Source of the DNA: Verrucomicrobia bacterium LP2A
Lineage (GTDB): Bacteria > Verrucomicrobiota > Verrucomicrobiia > Methylacidiphilales > Methylacidiphilaceae
Assembly (NCBI GenBank): GCA_000526255.1
Contig: JAFS01000002.1
Location: 558,001 to 622,000 of the forward strand
Direction of reading: 5' to 3'
DNA length: 64,000 nt
Part shown: positions 23,242 to 33,019 of the stretch, one piece after another
How positions within the stretch are numbered: position 1 is the stretch's first letter
How the letters are laid out: each line of letters starts with the position of its first letter
The notes under the pieces: model-generated
Databases searched by the model: none
Told to the model about the DNA's origin: nothing
What the model saw: the letters and a program-made list of their open reading frames with translations, nothing else
Position numbers and translations under genes: made by a program

Positions 23242-25521
23242 CTACAGGAACTCGACCGGGTCGACGTCTACGACGAGATCAGCGTCCGCACGGCGCCCTC
23301 GCTCCTCCGTCCACCGCTTGAGCAGCCGAGCGGCCTCCGCGATCCGAGGCGTCTTGAGGAGCAGTTGGTAGCGGAAGGCGCCCTGAAGCCGCGCGATCGG
23401 AGCGGGCAGGATCTCCCCGGCCTCCGCCACGCCCGCGAGCCTCCGGCGAATCTCCTCGGCCTCGACTTCCGCCACCTGCCGGCAGAGACCCTCGTTCGGA
23501 CTCTTCCAGACGAGAAGGACCAGCCTGACTGCGGGCGGGTAGCCGAGCGATCTTCGAAATTCCAGGTCCTGCTCAGCAAAGCCCCGATAGTCATGATGGC
23601 GAGCAAACTGGATCGCCGGGTGAACCGGGCAGCGTGTTTGGATCAAGACCACTCCCCGCTCTTCCCCGCGCCCGGAGCGGCCCGCGACTTGGAGAAGCTG
23701 CTGGAAAGCCCTTTCCGCCGAGCGGAAGTCAGGCATGTGGAGCAGCCCGTCGATCTGGACGACCCCGACCAGGGTGACGCCGGGAAAGTGGAGCCCCTTG
23801 GCGACCATCTGCGTGCCGACCAAGATGTCGAAACGGCGCTCGGCGAAAGTCCGCAACGCCTCCGGGAGAGAGCCCTTCCTGGCCATCGAGTCCGAATCCA
23901 TGCGTAAGATCCGAGCCGTGGGGAAAGCCTCCTCCACCGCCTCGACCACGCGTTCGGTTCCGGTTCCGAGTGGATCGAAGTGCGCGCGATGGCAAATCGA
24001 GCATGCCTTGGGATAGGGCTCGAAATGGCCGCAGAAGTGACAGCGGAGGCTCTCTCCCGCGCGATGATAGGTCAAGGCGACGCTGCACTGAGGGCACTCT
24101 CTTACGGCACCGCAGTCGGCGCATTGGAGCACTCGCGCATATCCCCGCCGATTGACATAGAGAATGGCCTGCTCCTGCCGGGCGAGTCGCTTGCCCAGCT
24201 CCTCCCGAAGCTCGCGGGAAAGCCAGGGGCTTTCGGTCACACCTCCGGCCGCAGCCGCCTTCCGCCGCCTCCCCCGCCCGCGGAGATCGACGATACGGAC
24301 CCAGGGGAGAGACCGATCCTCGACGCGGCTGCTCAATTCGAGAAGACGATATTTTCCGGCGAGCGCGTTGGCGTAAGACTCCAGGGACGGGCAGGCTGAG
24401 CCCAAGAGCACGGGAATCCCTTCCCGGCGGGCGCGCATCACCGCGACATCCCTCGCATGGTACCGCGGAGTCTCCCCTTGCTTGTAGGCGGGCTCGTGCT
24501 CCTCGTCTACGACGATGAGCCCGAGGTCTGGCAGCGGGGAGAAGACGGCGGAACGCACGCCCACGACGATGCGGACACGACCCGAGCAGACATCCCGCCA
24601 CTGGTCATGTCGCTCTCCGGCCGAAAGCCGGCTATGCCAGAGAGCCACCCTTCCGGGGAGATCGCCGAAACGGCGCTGCACCTGCTCCACCAGCTGCGGG
24701 GTCAGGGCGATCTCCGGGACCAGGACTAGGGCGGAGCGGTTATGGGCAAGTGCTTCCGCCACAGATCGGAGATAGACCTCCGTCTTTCCGCTGCCGGTCA
24801 CTCCGAAGAGGAGAAACGGCGAAAACCCGCTCTCCCGAATGGCCGAGCGAACCTCTTCGCAGGCTGCGGCCTGGTCCTCGGTCAAGACCGGAAGCGCCGC
24901 CCTTTCCGGAAGAAGATCGATTAACGGATGCCTCGATCTCTCCGCTTTCCGCAAATCGGCGAGTCCCCGCTTCGCGAGCCGCTTCCAGACCTGCGGTCCG
25001 ATTCCGGTGCCGGCGCAAAGCTCGGAGAGCCAAGTCGGCCCGAGCGCGTGCAGCCGCGTCCACGCCTGCTTCTCGCGAGGGGAGCAGCCCAATCGATCGA
25101 GCTCCTCCTCCCCCTGCTGCGGAAGACAGCTCACCAGCAGCTGCTCCCGCGTTCGCGCCCGCCTCACTGGAGCGGGCAGAAGGCAAGCGAACGTGGCGGC
25201 CAGAGGGGCGCAATAGTAGCCGGCGGCCCATTCGGCAAGCGCCAAGAGGGTCGCGGGAAGAGGAAAGGGTTCGGCGGGAATCCCGGCAAGGTCGCGCAGG
25301 CCCTCGACGGCGGGCTTCGCCGGGAAACCGATCACCCAGCCCGTGGCCTGCCCTCCCCGCAACGGCACCCGGACGTGGGAGCCGATCCCGATCTGATCCG
25401 CCAACCGTTCGGGAACGGCATAGTCAAGCAGGCAATCCCGCTTTCTCTCCAGGAGCACCCGGGCGATGGCGCCTCGCCGTTCCGGCCGGAACCCCTGACC
25501 CTCGAAAAGCTCGCTTGCCAT
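23242..25521 (-). CDS. priA: Primosomal helicase PriA (PriA/N')
   Basis: 759 residues from ATG 25521; the frame runs to 25755 but that part crosses the mnmE start. Restarts collapsed replication forks. Order: N-terminal 3'-DNA-binding domain (YAVPERLADQIGIGSHVRV, then PLRGGQATGWVIG), winged helix, helicase lobe 1 with Walker A LLFGVTGSGKTEVYLR and DEEHEPAYKQ, then the two zinc-binding Cys groups (CADCGAVRECPQC and CHFCGHFEPYPKACSIC), and lobe 2 with ILVGTQMVAKGLHFPGV and QVAGRSGRGEERG. Complete and unremarkable. Confidence 0.96.
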   Translation of the reverse strand: MASELFEGQGFRPERRGAIARVLLERKRDCLLDYAVPERLADQIGIGSHVRVPLRGGQATGWVIGFPAKPAVEGLRDLAGIPAEPFPLPATLLALAEWAAGYYCAPLAATFACLLPAPVRRARTREQLLVSCLPQQGEEELDRLGCSPREKQAWTRLHALGPTWLSELCAGTGIGPQVWKRLAKRGLADLRKAERSRHPLIDLLPERAALPVLTEDQAAACEEVRSAIRESGFSPFLLFGVTGSGKTEVYLRSVAEALAHNRSALVLVPEIALTPQLVEQVQRRFGDLPGRVALWHSRLSAGERHDQWRDVCSGRVRIVVGVRSAVFSPLPDLGLIVVDEEHEPAYKQGETPRYHARDVAVMRARREGIPVLLGSACPSLESYANALAGKYRLLELSSRVEDRSLPWVRIVDLRGRGRRRKAAAAGGVTESPWLSRELREELGKRLARQEQAILYVNRRGYARVLQCADCGAVRECPQCSVALTYHRAGESLRCHFCGHFEPYPKACSICHRAHFDPLGTGTERVVEAVEEAFPTARILRMDSDSMARKGSLPEALRTFAERRFDILVGTQMVAKGLHFPGVTLVGVVQIDGLLHMPDFRSAERAFQQLLQVAGRSGRGEERGVVLIQTRCPVHPAIQFARHHDYRGFAEQDLEFRRSLGYPPAVRLVLLVWKSPNEGLCRQVAEVEAEEIRRRLAGVAEAGEILPAPIARLQGAFRYQLLLKTPRIAEAARLLKRWTEERGRRADADLVVDVDPVEFL

Positions 25522-25645
25522 AGCCTGGGAGCCGGTATCGTACTCCGCTACAACTCCCGCACCAATCTTCTTATCCGCCCGCTCGAGCGCAAAACCGGGA
25601 GATGACAGACGGGAGCAGAGGCTCCACATTGGACCAGGAAATTCC

Positions 25646-26974
25646 ATGAACGCCACCATTGCGGCCCTCGCCACCCCGGCGGCACCAGCTGCCCTGGCCG
25701 TGATCCGCGTGAGCGGCCCCCGGTCGCGAGAGATCACCGACCTTTTGCTGCGCAAGCCGGTCCGGTGGCATCCCCAGAAAGCGTGGCATCGGGAACTCTG
25801 GGACGGCGCGGAACGATTGGACGACGTCGTCCTCCTCTATTGGCAACAGCCCCGCTCGTACACCGGGGAAGAGATGGTCGAGGTCTCCTGCCATGGGAAT
25901 CCCCTCCTGGTCGACCGGATCCTGGCCACCTATTTCACCCACGGCGCCCGCGCAGCCCTTCCCGGAGAGTTCACTCAGCGCGCCTTTCTTCACGGCAAGC
26001 TCGACCTGACCCAGGCGGAGGCGATCGCGGATCTGATTCACGCCGGTAGCCTGCGCAGCCTGGCGGTCGCCCAAGAGATGAAGGAGGGAAGGCTGGGCCG
26101 GATCCTGGTGGAGGCGCGCACGACACTCCTGGAGCTCGTCGCGCACGCGGAGGCCTTCCTCGATTTTCCAGAAGAGGATATCGATCCTGAGGTCGGGGAG
26201 GAGATGCTCCTTCGCATCGACCGGTTGAGGAACGAGCTGCTCGGCTTGGCGGGCAGCGCGCCGACGGGCCGCCTGCTTCGGGAGGGGATCGCCGTCGTTC
26301 TGGCGGGTCGGCCGAACGTCGGAAAGTCGAGCCTTTTCAACGCGATCCTGCGGCAGAGCCGAGCGATCGTCTCTCCCCATCCCGGAACGACTCGGGATAC
26401 GATCGAATCCCTCTGCCAGATCCATGGCTTTCCCGTCCGCCTCATCGACACGGCAGGTCATCGGACCGCCGAACACCCGGTCGAAGCGGAAGGAGTTCGC
26501 CGGGCAGAGGAGGCCCTGCGCTCGGCGGATATCGTCGTCCACGTGTCGAGCGCACCGGAGCCGCCGGAAGCCGATCCAGTCTCCCGCGCTCCCCTCCTTC
26601 CCCATCAACGGCTCCTGCTCGTGGGAAACAAGTGCGACCTGGGCGTCCACCCGGAACGCCGGTCGCAGATCTGCGTCTCGACGCTCACCCGCCAAGGCTT
26701 GCCCGAGCTCGATCATCTCCTCCATCAAGAAATCGCCGCCCTCGCTCCCGATGCGTCCGCCGGGAGTGCCGTCAATGCCCGGCAGGAAGCCGCCTTCCGG
26801 CGCGCTGCGGCGGCATTGGAGCGGGCCTCCGCCGCCTTCCGAATGGGCCTGGCCTGCGAGCTCTGGTGCCTGGAGCTGCGCACGGCCCTGCAAGCCGTGG
26901 GAGAGGTGATGGGGGCGGTCACCAGCGAAGAAATTCTCGACGAGGTCTTTCGGCGCTTTTGCATTGGAAAGTGA
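25646..26974 (+). CDS. mnmE: tRNA modification GTPase MnmE
   Basis: 442 residues. With MnmG it adds the aminomethyl-type group to U34 of tRNAs. N-terminal folate-binding domain (IAALATPAAPAALAVIRVSG, GEFTQRAFLHGKLDLTQAEA at 107-126), G domain inserted in the helical domain with G1 GRPNVGKSSLFN (221-232), DTAG, and GNKCDLG, and the C-terminal FCIGK whose Cys is conserved. Slightly short of the usual 450-460. mnmG is not adjacent. Start ATG 25646 is 124 bases from divergent priA. Confidence 0.96.
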   Translation: MNATIAALATPAAPAALAVIRVSGPRSREITDLLLRKPVRWHPQKAWHRELWDGAERLDDVVLLYWQQPRSYTGEEMVEVSCHGNPLLVDRILATYFTHGARAALPGEFTQRAFLHGKLDLTQAEAIADLIHAGSLRSLAVAQEMKEGRLGRILVEARTTLLELVAHAEAFLDFPEEDIDPEVGEEMLLRIDRLRNELLGLAGSAPTGRLLREGIAVVLAGRPNVGKSSLFNAILRQSRAIVSPHPGTTRDTIESLCQIHGFPVRLIDTAGHRTAEHPVEAEGVRRAEEALRSADIVVHVSSAPEPPEADPVSRAPLLPHQRLLLVGNKCDLGVHPERRSQICVSTLTRQGLPELDHLLHQEIAALAPDASAGSAVNARQEAAFRRAAAALERASAAFRMGLACELWCLELRTALQAVGEVMGAVTSEEILDEVFRRFCIGK

Positions 26975-27133
26975 ATCCAGGTCCTCTTTGGCGCTTTCGA
27001 GAAGTTCTTCGTTTGACCGGTCGGCCGGCCGGATCGGCGAACAACGAGGCCGATCGCGCGGCTTTCCTCCCGATCCGCTCGCTTCCTGATCCTGTCCAGT
27101 CCATAATTTCCTCGAGGACTCCAGCGGGTAACG

Positions 27134-28228
27134 GTGGTTTCAGAGTCAGAAATCGGTGCGGCGGTCGCCGAGAAAAAGGCGAAGCGAGAATCCTTCGGCG
27201 GCTGGGAATATGTCCGCCTTCTCCACGATTGGCAGGGATGGCCCCGCGGCACGATCCTGGCGGAGGGCCGGGTCATTCCCGGCTATCCGAAGATCGGACG
27301 GGTACAGACCCTGGTGGGCATCCCCGCCCTCTTTCACGCCCCGTTCTGGGCCGAGGAAAAGGTCGACGGCTACAATGTGCGCCTCTTTCGGGCAGGGGAT
27401 TCCCTCTACGCCGCCACCCGTGGGGGCTTGATCTGTCCCTTCACGACCGACCGGCTGGCCGATCTGATCGATCCCGCTCTGTTTTCCGCGCATCCGGAGC
27501 TGATTCTCTGCGGAGAAGTGACCGGGCCTGAAACGCCCTACATCGAAGGCACATCGCCCTTGGTGGCCGAAGGGGTCGGGTTCTTCCTCTTTGATCTGAT
27601 GCGGCAAGGAGTGGAGGGCTTTCTCTCGATCGAGGAGAAGAGCTCGCTCGCCCGCTCGTTCAGGCTTCCCACGGTGCCCGCTTATGGCTGGATCGATCCG
27701 AAGGATCTCGGCGCTTTCCGGGAGATCGTGCGCCAGCTCGACGAGCAGGGCCGGGAAGGAGTCGTCCTCAAGGAGAACTCACCCCGCAGCTTCCGCGTCA
27801 AATATGTGACGGGTAGTGCCGAGCTCGCCGATATTGCCTCGATGACCCAGCGTTACCTCGACGTCCCTCCGGAGTATTTCACCGAGCGGGTCTTGCGGCT
27901 GGCTCTCTTTCTCGAGGATATGGAGGCGACGGATCGGGAAGGGTGGAGCCGCCGGTTGGGAGAGGCCTTCCTCACCGCTCTTCGGGAGCGAATCGGCTCA
28001 GCCCGACGAGGGCAATGCGTCGGCTCCTTCCGCTGCCGCTTCCACTCCCGAGAAAACGCCCTCCGGCTGCTCGACTCCCTAGCGCAGATCCGTGGCCACG
28101 AAGGGGAAACCCGCCTGGTCGACCTCCGGGCGGAAGAGGGATTTTGGGTTCTCCGATTCGAAAAGCTCTACCGTTCAACCTCGGGTTTTCTCCGCAACGC
28201 CCTCGGCGGTTCTCTTCGTTTCGATTAG
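27134..28228 (+). CDS. Archaeal-type ATP-dependent RNA ligase (Rnl3/Pab1020 family)
   Basis: 364 residues, matching the ~370-residue archaeal family. Nucleotidyltransferase motifs are all visible: motif I EEKVDGYNVRL with AMP-accepting Lys76, motif III LILCGEVTG (about 123-131), motif IV EGVVLKEN (208-215) and motif V FRVKYV (220-225), followed by a ~135-residue helical C-terminal domain that such enzymes use to dimerise. The family joins RNA 5'-phosphate and 3'-OH ends, including circularisation; the cellular role is unknown. Start GTG 27134 is tentative. The 3' end overlaps by 54 bases the convergent gene for its usual partner protein. Common in archaea, patchy in bacteria. Confidence 0.85.
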   Translation: MVSESEIGAAVAEKKAKRESFGGWEYVRLLHDWQGWPRGTILAEGRVIPGYPKIGRVQTLVGIPALFHAPFWAEEKVDGYNVRLFRAGDSLYAATRGGLICPFTTDRLADLIDPALFSAHPELILCGEVTGPETPYIEGTSPLVAEGVGFFLFDLMRQGVEGFLSIEEKSSLARSFRLPTVPAYGWIDPKDLGAFREIVRQLDEQGREGVVLKENSPRSFRVKYVTGSAELADIASMTQRYLDVPPEYFTERVLRLALFLEDMEATDREGWSRRLGEAFLTALRERIGSARRGQCVGSFRCRFHSRENALRLLDSLAQIRGHEGETRLVDLRAEEGFWVLRFEKLYRSTSGFLRNALGGSLRFD

Positions 28229-28783
28229 GTGGCAGAGCAGCTCCCGAAAATGGCGCGCATCGACGACTGTCACCCCCATCCGATCCGCCCACTTGCGCAT
28301 CCCCTCGTCGGCTGCGACCAGGCTGCCGTCGAGCTCGAAGGAGAGCAGCACCACGTCGACATCTCCTCGGCTGTCGAGAATTCCCCTCCGCAGCGATTCC
28401 CGATAGCGCTCCCGGAGCTGGTGCAGCAGCTGCCCGATCTCGGCCGCCTCTCCTGCCCGCTTGGCATGTTCCTCGGCGATCCGCAGCCCATGGTCGATCC
28501 GCTTCCGGACCTCGTCGATAAAGTCGTAGAGAAAGTCCCCGGGGATCTGCAGGTCCGATCTCCGCGGGGAGCGGATCCGAATCACCGACTCGAAGTACCC
28601 GATCAGCGAGTCGAGATCGCGCATCTTCCGCAGCTCTTCGTAGACGGAGAGCGGCATATAAAACTCCGCAGGGACCTTTCGCGCCAGATCGAGAAAGCTT
28701 CCCACCGCCGCCTCGTCTTCTCCGAACTGAGAGGCGACGTCCGGATTGGTGAAGATGCTGGTATCCAGGACGAACCGGTGCAT
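28175..28783 (-). CDS. RNA ligase partner protein, PIN domain (MJ0950-like)
   Basis: 202 residues from ATG 28783, which has AAGGAG six bases upstream; ATG 28798 is possible but lies within that ribosome site's reach. PIN-fold acidic residues: Asp7 in HRFVLDTSIFTNPD, Glu49/Glu50 in SVYEELRKM, Asp141/Asp143 in SRGDVDVVLLSFEL and Asp159 in LVAADEGMRKWADRMG. This matches the family known as RNA ligase partner, which accompanies Rnl3 ligases. A cut-and-reseal pair (RNase plus ligase) is a natural inference. The tail-to-tail overlap with the ligase means the two transcripts are complementary at their 3' ends. Confidence 0.82.
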   Translation of the reverse strand: MHRFVLDTSIFTNPDVASQFGEDEAAVGSFLDLARKVPAEFYMPLSVYEELRKMRDLDSLIGYFESVIRIRSPRRSDLQIPGDFLYDFIDEVRKRIDHGLRIAEEHAKRAGEAAEIGQLLHQLRERYRESLRRGILDSRGDVDVVLLSFELDGSLVAADEGMRKWADRMGVTVVDARHFRELLCHLIETKRTAEGVAEKTRG

Positions 28784-28860
28784 GATCTCCTTCCGCATCC
28801 TAGACTAGGATGCCTGGCACCGGCAATCCAGCCGTTTGTTGCTCCTTCCGCTTCTGAGGC

Positions 28861-29913
28861 TTGCGGATTGTCAACGCTTCCCCACTTCCCGAAACTACCC
28901 TTGTGCTCTACCGCTTGATCCTTCGCCGTTTGCTCTTTTTTCTTCCTCCGGAAAGCGCGCATCATCTCGCCCTCTCTCTCTGCGCAAAGGGCTGGACGGA
29001 ACGCCTGCTGCGGCGGCTCTTCCCGCCTCTCCCCTCGGGTCTCGAACGGACAGTATGGGGACTCCGTTTTCCGAGCCCGCTCGGGCTCGCCGCCGGATTC
29101 GACAAGAACGGGATCGCCCTCGGCGCGTGGGAGGCGCTGGGGTTCGGATTCTGCGAGATCGGCACGGTGACTCCCGCCCCGCAAGGTCCGAACCCCCCTC
29201 CCCGCCTCCGCCGCCTCCCCCGGTCGGAGGCCCTCTGGAACCGACTGGGATTCCCAAGCGAGGGGGCGGAGCGGGTCGCTCGCCGGCTGGCACGCCGGCG
29301 CACCGAAGGACGATGGCCTCGATTTCCGGTGGGGATCAACGTGGGGAAATCGAGGCAGACGGAGCTCGACCGGGCTGCTGAGGATTACGCGCGCGCCTTC
29401 TCCCTCCTCCGCGCCTACGGCGACTTTTTCGTGCTCAACCTGAGTTCGCCGAACACCCCCGGGCTCCGCTCCCTTCAGCAGGAAACCCACTTGCGATCGG
29501 TGCTTGCCGCGGTCGCCGCGGCCAACCCCCCTCCCGCGAAGCCCGTCTTGGTGAAGATTGCTCCCGACCTCGAGGAAAAAGCACTCGGGCGAATCCTGGA
29601 GGTGCTTCTTTCCAGCCGCTGCGACGGCCTGGTCGCCACGAACACGCTGCCGACCCCGGATCGAGGCGGCGTCATGGGAGGGCTGAGCGGCAAGCCTCTG
29701 ACCCAGCGAAGCACCGAGGTCATCCGCTTCCTGGTTCGGGAGAGCGGCGGCCGACTGCCTATTATCGCCGCTGGCGGAATCTTCGATGGCGCGGATGCCC
29801 GGGAAAAGCTCGATGCGGGCGCAAGCCTCCTCGAGGCATACACCGGCTTTGTCTTCCGCGGAGCAGGATTTGCCCGCGATATCGAGCGCGATCTCTTAGG
29901 AACCGTTCCGTAA
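28861..29913 (+). CDS. pyrD: Dihydroorotate dehydrogenase, class 2 (quinone-linked)
   Basis: 350 residues counting from TTG 28861; GTG 28903, just before [16 protein letters not shown], is an equally likely start. Oxidises dihydroorotate to orotate using quinone at the inner membrane. The N-terminal amphipathic helices typical of class 2 are present, then [13 protein letters not shown] (FMN site), [19 protein letters not shown], the catalytic [14 protein letters not shown] with Ser as base, and [15 protein letters not shown] near the C-terminus. The 3' end overlaps the convergent thioredoxin/DUF255 gene by 18 bases. Confidence 0.94.
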   Translation: MRIVNASPLPETTLVLYRLILRRLLFFLPPESAHHLALSLCAKGWTERLLRRLFPPLPSGLERTVWGLRFPSPLGLAAGFDKNGIALGAWEALGFGFCEIGTVTPAPQGPNPPPRLRRLPRSEALWNRLGFPSEGAERVARRLARRRTEGRWPRFPVGINVGKSRQTELDRAAEDYARAFSLLRAYGDFFVLNLSSPNTPGLRSLQQETHLRSVLAAVAAANPPPAKPVLVKIAPDLEEKALGRILEVLLSSRCDGLVATNTLPTPDRGGVMGGLSGKPLTQRSTEVIRFLVRESGGRLPIIAAGGIFDGADAREKLDAGASLLEAYTGFVFRGAGFARDIERDLLGTVP

Positions 29914-32028
29914 GCGCATCCGGAGGGTTTCCGGGTCGGAAATTGGCTCCGAGCAGGAAAAGGATTGGCAGAGGTAGGCGACTGGCGTTCCGCTCGGCAA
30001 GGGCAGCGAGAGGTAGAACCCCTCCTTTTCCCCCAAAAAAGGGAAGCGCCGGCCCGGCTCGATGCCGAGAAGCAGCCTTCTCCAGGAAAGCAGACTCGCC
30101 CCGGCGGCCAGAAGAGCACGGGTCCGCGGATCGGATCGGGCGCCCACGACAGCCACTGATACGGGCGGTCGGGTCGAGTCAAGATAGGCCGCGAGAAGTT
30201 GCGGCAGAGCGGTGGGGCCGTGGACGAGCTGGTCCGCCTCCGCACCGAAGAGGGCATCGATCCGCCCTGGCCATCGTTCTTCCGGAAGAAGCGCGGAAAA
30301 GCGAAGGAGGTTAGCCGCTGCCAGCGAGATCGGCGCCGGCTCCGCACCGTCATATTCCTCTCGCATCCGGAAAGGAACGGCTCCCGGCTCCTCCCCGTCG
30401 GCTCCGCTGGTCCAATAGGCGCCGGATTCCGGATCCCGGAACAAGGCTTCCATTCGGTCTTGAAAAAAGACCGCCTTTTCGACCCACCCGGCCTCCTGCG
30501 TCAGCTCGAAGAGATCGAGGAGCGCTTGCACAAGCATCGCGTAGTCTCCCGCAAAGGCCTCGACCTCGCCTCGCCCCTCCCGATAGAGGCGAAAGAGCTT
30601 TCCGGTTGCCGGCTCGAAGAGCGTCGAAAGAAGGAAGTCGACCGTCCGCTCTGCGGCTGCCCGATAACGCTCCTCACCCAGGAGCAGTCCTGCGCGGGCA
30701 AGAGCCGAGGCAGCGAGGGCGTTCCAGCCGAGCACGACCTTGTCGTCCTTCGCGGGCCGCGGCCGTTGCCCCCGTGCGTGGAAGAGCTTGGCGGCCGCGC
30801 TCTTCCGGATCCGCTCGGCTTCTTCCCGGGAAAGACCGCGCCGGGCGGCGATCCCCTCGATCGGCTCCCGCTCGAAAAGAATATTCCTGTCGGCCAGCTC
30901 CTGGTGCGGATCGGCATCCGCCGGGATGTTTCCTTCCGGCCGCACTCCCCAAAGATCGGCGGCCAAGGCCAATTCCGCCGGCTCGAGAATTTCCGAAAGC
31001 TCGTTCTGCGTCCAAAGATAGAAAGCGCCTTCCCGGGCCGGGCCGCCTTCTGGAGGGAAGCTGTCCGCATCCTCAGCAGAGGCGAATCCTCCGCCGGGAA
31101 GCTCCAGATCGCGCAAGAGATAGTCGAGAACCTCCCGAACGATCCCCTCCGAACGGGCGTCCCCTTCGGCTCCGAAGCTTTCCAGGTAAATAGAGGCCAG
31201 CTGCGCCTGGTCATAGAGCATCTTCTCGAAATGGGGCACCCGCCAGAAGCGGTCTACCGAATACCGGTGGAAGCCTCCGCCGATCTGATCCCGGATGCCC
31301 CCACGGGCCATCGCTTCCAGGGTTTGCTTGGCAATCAACCGGGCGCGCTCCCCCTCGGGCCGATGGGAACGGCTCGCGCCATAGCGCAGGAGGAAGTGGA
31401 GTGCCGCGGGTCGCGGAAACTTGGGTTTGGGACCGAACCCGCCCCACTCGGGATCGAAGGCTCTCGAAAACTCCTCGAAGGCCCGTTCCACCACCCGCTC
31501 TCCATCCACGATGGCTGGACGGCTTCCAGCCAAGGACTCTCGGAGCCGCCCCGCGATCTCCTCGGCTCGGTGCGCCAGCTCCTCCCGATGGCGGGACCAG
31601 AGCTCCGCGATCTGCTCCAAGACAGAAAGGAATCCCACGAGCCCCCACCGGTCGCTTTTCGGGAAGTAGGTTCCTCCATAAAACGGCTGAAGATCCGAGG
31701 TCAACCAGACGCTCATCGGCCATCCCCCCTGTCCCGTGGTTGCCTGGACGAAGGCCATGTACGCCTGGTCCACGTCCGGTCGTTCCTCCCGGTCGACCTT
31801 CACCGGCACGAAGGCGCGGTTGAGGAGCTCCGCGACTTCGGGATCCTCGAAGGACTCATGGGCCATCACATGGCACCAGTGACAGGTGGCATAACCGACC
31901 GAGAGAAAGATCGGCTTCCCCTCGGCCTTGGCCTTGGCGAAGGCTTCGCTCCCCCACGAATACCAGTCGACCGGATTCGCCGCATGTTGCCGGAGGTACG
32001 GGCTCTTGGCCGTCGCCAATCGGTTCAT
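29896..32028 (-). CDS. Thioredoxin-fold/DUF255 protein (YyaL/SSP411 family)
   Basis: 710 residues from ATG 32028, which has GGAGGGG upstream and overlaps the UPF0173 stop (ATGA). N-terminal thioredoxin-like domain: [20 protein letters not shown] start, then [18 protein letters not shown] with Cys49-His-Trp-Cys52, then [19 protein letters not shown]. The rest is an (alpha/alpha) barrel of the six-hairpin glycosidase type, with [12 protein letters not shown] and [14 protein letters not shown] conserved. Family members are widespread but their reaction is unsettled; a redox or sugar-related role is often guessed. Forms a two-gene unit with the UPF0173 hydrolase. Confidence 0.88.
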   Translation of the reverse strand: MNRLATAKSPYLRQHAANPVDWYSWGSEAFAKAKAEGKPIFLSVGYATCHWCHVMAHESFEDPEVAELLNRAFVPVKVDREERPDVDQAYMAFVQATTGQGGWPMSVWLTSDLQPFYGGTYFPKSDRWGLVGFLSVLEQIAELWSRHREELAHRAEEIAGRLRESLAGSRPAIVDGERVVERAFEEFSRAFDPEWGGFGPKPKFPRPAALHFLLRYGASRSHRPEGERARLIAKQTLEAMARGGIRDQIGGGFHRYSVDRFWRVPHFEKMLYDQAQLASIYLESFGAEGDARSEGIVREVLDYLLRDLELPGGGFASAEDADSFPPEGGPAREGAFYLWTQNELSEILEPAELALAADLWGVRPEGNIPADADPHQELADRNILFEREPIEGIAARRGLSREEAERIRKSAAAKLFHARGQRPRPAKDDKVVLGWNALAASALARAGLLLGEERYRAAAERTVDFLLSTLFEPATGKLFRLYREGRGEVEAFAGDYAMLVQALLDLFELTQEAGWVEKAVFFQDRMEALFRDPESGAYWTSGADGEEPGAVPFRMREEYDGAEPAPISLAAANLLRFSALLPEERWPGRIDALFGAEADQLVHGPTALPQLLAAYLDSTRPPVSVAVVGARSDPRTRALLAAGASLLSWRRLLLGIEPGRRFPFLGEKEGFYLSLPLPSGTPVAYLCQSFSCSEPISDPETLRMRLRNGS

Positions 32029-32738
32029 TTCCCCTCCGAGGAGAGGTCGGCTCGCGAAACGCTCAGCGTTCCACCAATCGGCAGGAGATGGAGATTGAGC
32101 TCCGCCCCCGAGAAGGCCTCCCGCGCCGCGCGCCTGTCGATCCGAATGCCCTCGAAGGTATCGTAATGAACACCCATCACGTTCCGGCAATCGAGAAGCT
32201 CCGCCGCCCGAATCGCCTCCTCCACCCCCATGGTGAAGGTATCTCCGATCGGAAGAATGGCGAGAGCGATCGGATGATGCATCTCCCCCAGCAGCTTCAT
32301 GTCTCCGAAAAGGGCGGTGTCCCCGGCATAGTAGACCGTCCCTTCAGGCGCGTGGATGACGAAGCCCCCCGCCGGGCCGCCGTAGCCACCGTCCGGAAGG
32401 CTGCTGGAATGGAAAGCGGGAACGTAATGGACGACCCCGAATGGCCACCTCTTCTTCCCTCCCAGATTCATGGCGAAGACATGCTCGACCCCCTGCCGGA
32501 GCAGCCACTCCGCCACTTCGAAGCTCGACACGACGAGCGCCCCCGTCCGCTTCGCGATGTCGGGGCCATCGCCGATATGGTCCGCATGCCCGTGGGAGAG
32601 GAAGAGATAGTCTGCGGGAATCTCTTCGGCACGCAAACCGGCCGCGAGGGGGTTTCCGGTGAGAAAGGGATCGAAGAGCAGGCGCGTCCCGCCGATTTCC
32701 AGCCCGAAGCAGGAATGCCCATAGTAGGTGACCTCCAT
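32025..32738 (-). CDS. Metal-dependent hydrolase, UPF0173 (YtkL-like)
   Basis: 237 residues from ATG 32738; the longer open frame to 32888 has no ribosome site and an unnatural leader. Metallo-beta-lactamase fold: [17 protein letters not shown] start, [10 protein letters not shown], the zinc motif [11 protein letters not shown] (48-57; His49, His51, Asp53, His54), a later [12 protein letters not shown] with conserved His, and [13 protein letters not shown]. Substrate unknown for the family. Coupled to the DUF255 gene by a 4-base overlap. Confidence 0.9.
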   Translation of the reverse strand: MEVTYYGHSCFGLEIGGTRLLFDPFLTGNPLAAGLRAEEIPADYLFLSHGHADHIGDGPDIAKRTGALVVSSFEVAEWLLRQGVEHVFAMNLGGKKRWPFGVVHYVPAFHSSSLPDGGYGGPAGGFVIHAPEGTVYYAGDTALFGDMKLLGEMHHPIALAILPIGDTFTMGVEEAIRAAELLDCRNVMGVHYDTFEGIRIDRRAAREAFSGAELNLHLLPIGGTLSVSRADLSSEGK

Positions 32739-32940
32739 GCACCTCACTCTATCCGGTGCGCCGGGGTCCGAACAAGGGCGGGGGCAAGCAAGACTCCTTC
32801 GCAAGTCGCCGCACGAGGCGTTAACCACCCGCAAACCCAAAGATCCTTCGGATGGGGCCCCTCCTTCTTTTCGAGGTGCGAAGACCACCGCCCGTCGATC
32901 TAGGGGGGAATCCCGAACCTAGTCCGGGAGTGAGGTCGAT

Positions 32941-32970
32941 TTGACACCGCCTGCACGCCCTGGGTAGCAT
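32941..32970 (+). promoter_or_regulatory. Strong sigma-70 promoter for the alcohol dehydrogenase gene
   Basis: Consensus TTGACA (32941-32946), an 18-base spacer and TAGCAT (32965-32970), giving a leader of about 43 bases to ATG 33020, which has GGGAG. Twelve bases upstream of the -35 is a short inverted repeat, TCCCG (32911-32915) and CGGGA (32925-32929), that could be an operator. Confidence 0.6.
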
Positions 32971-33019
32971 TGGCGGCGACGCAACGGCGAACTTGCGAAA
33001 CTGGAATGGGAGATGACTC

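Noticed and set aside
32739-32888. Upstream extension of the UPF0173 hydrolase
   Set aside because: No ribosome site and an Arg/Ser/Pro-rich leader; ATG 32738 gives the standard [11 protein letters not shown] start.
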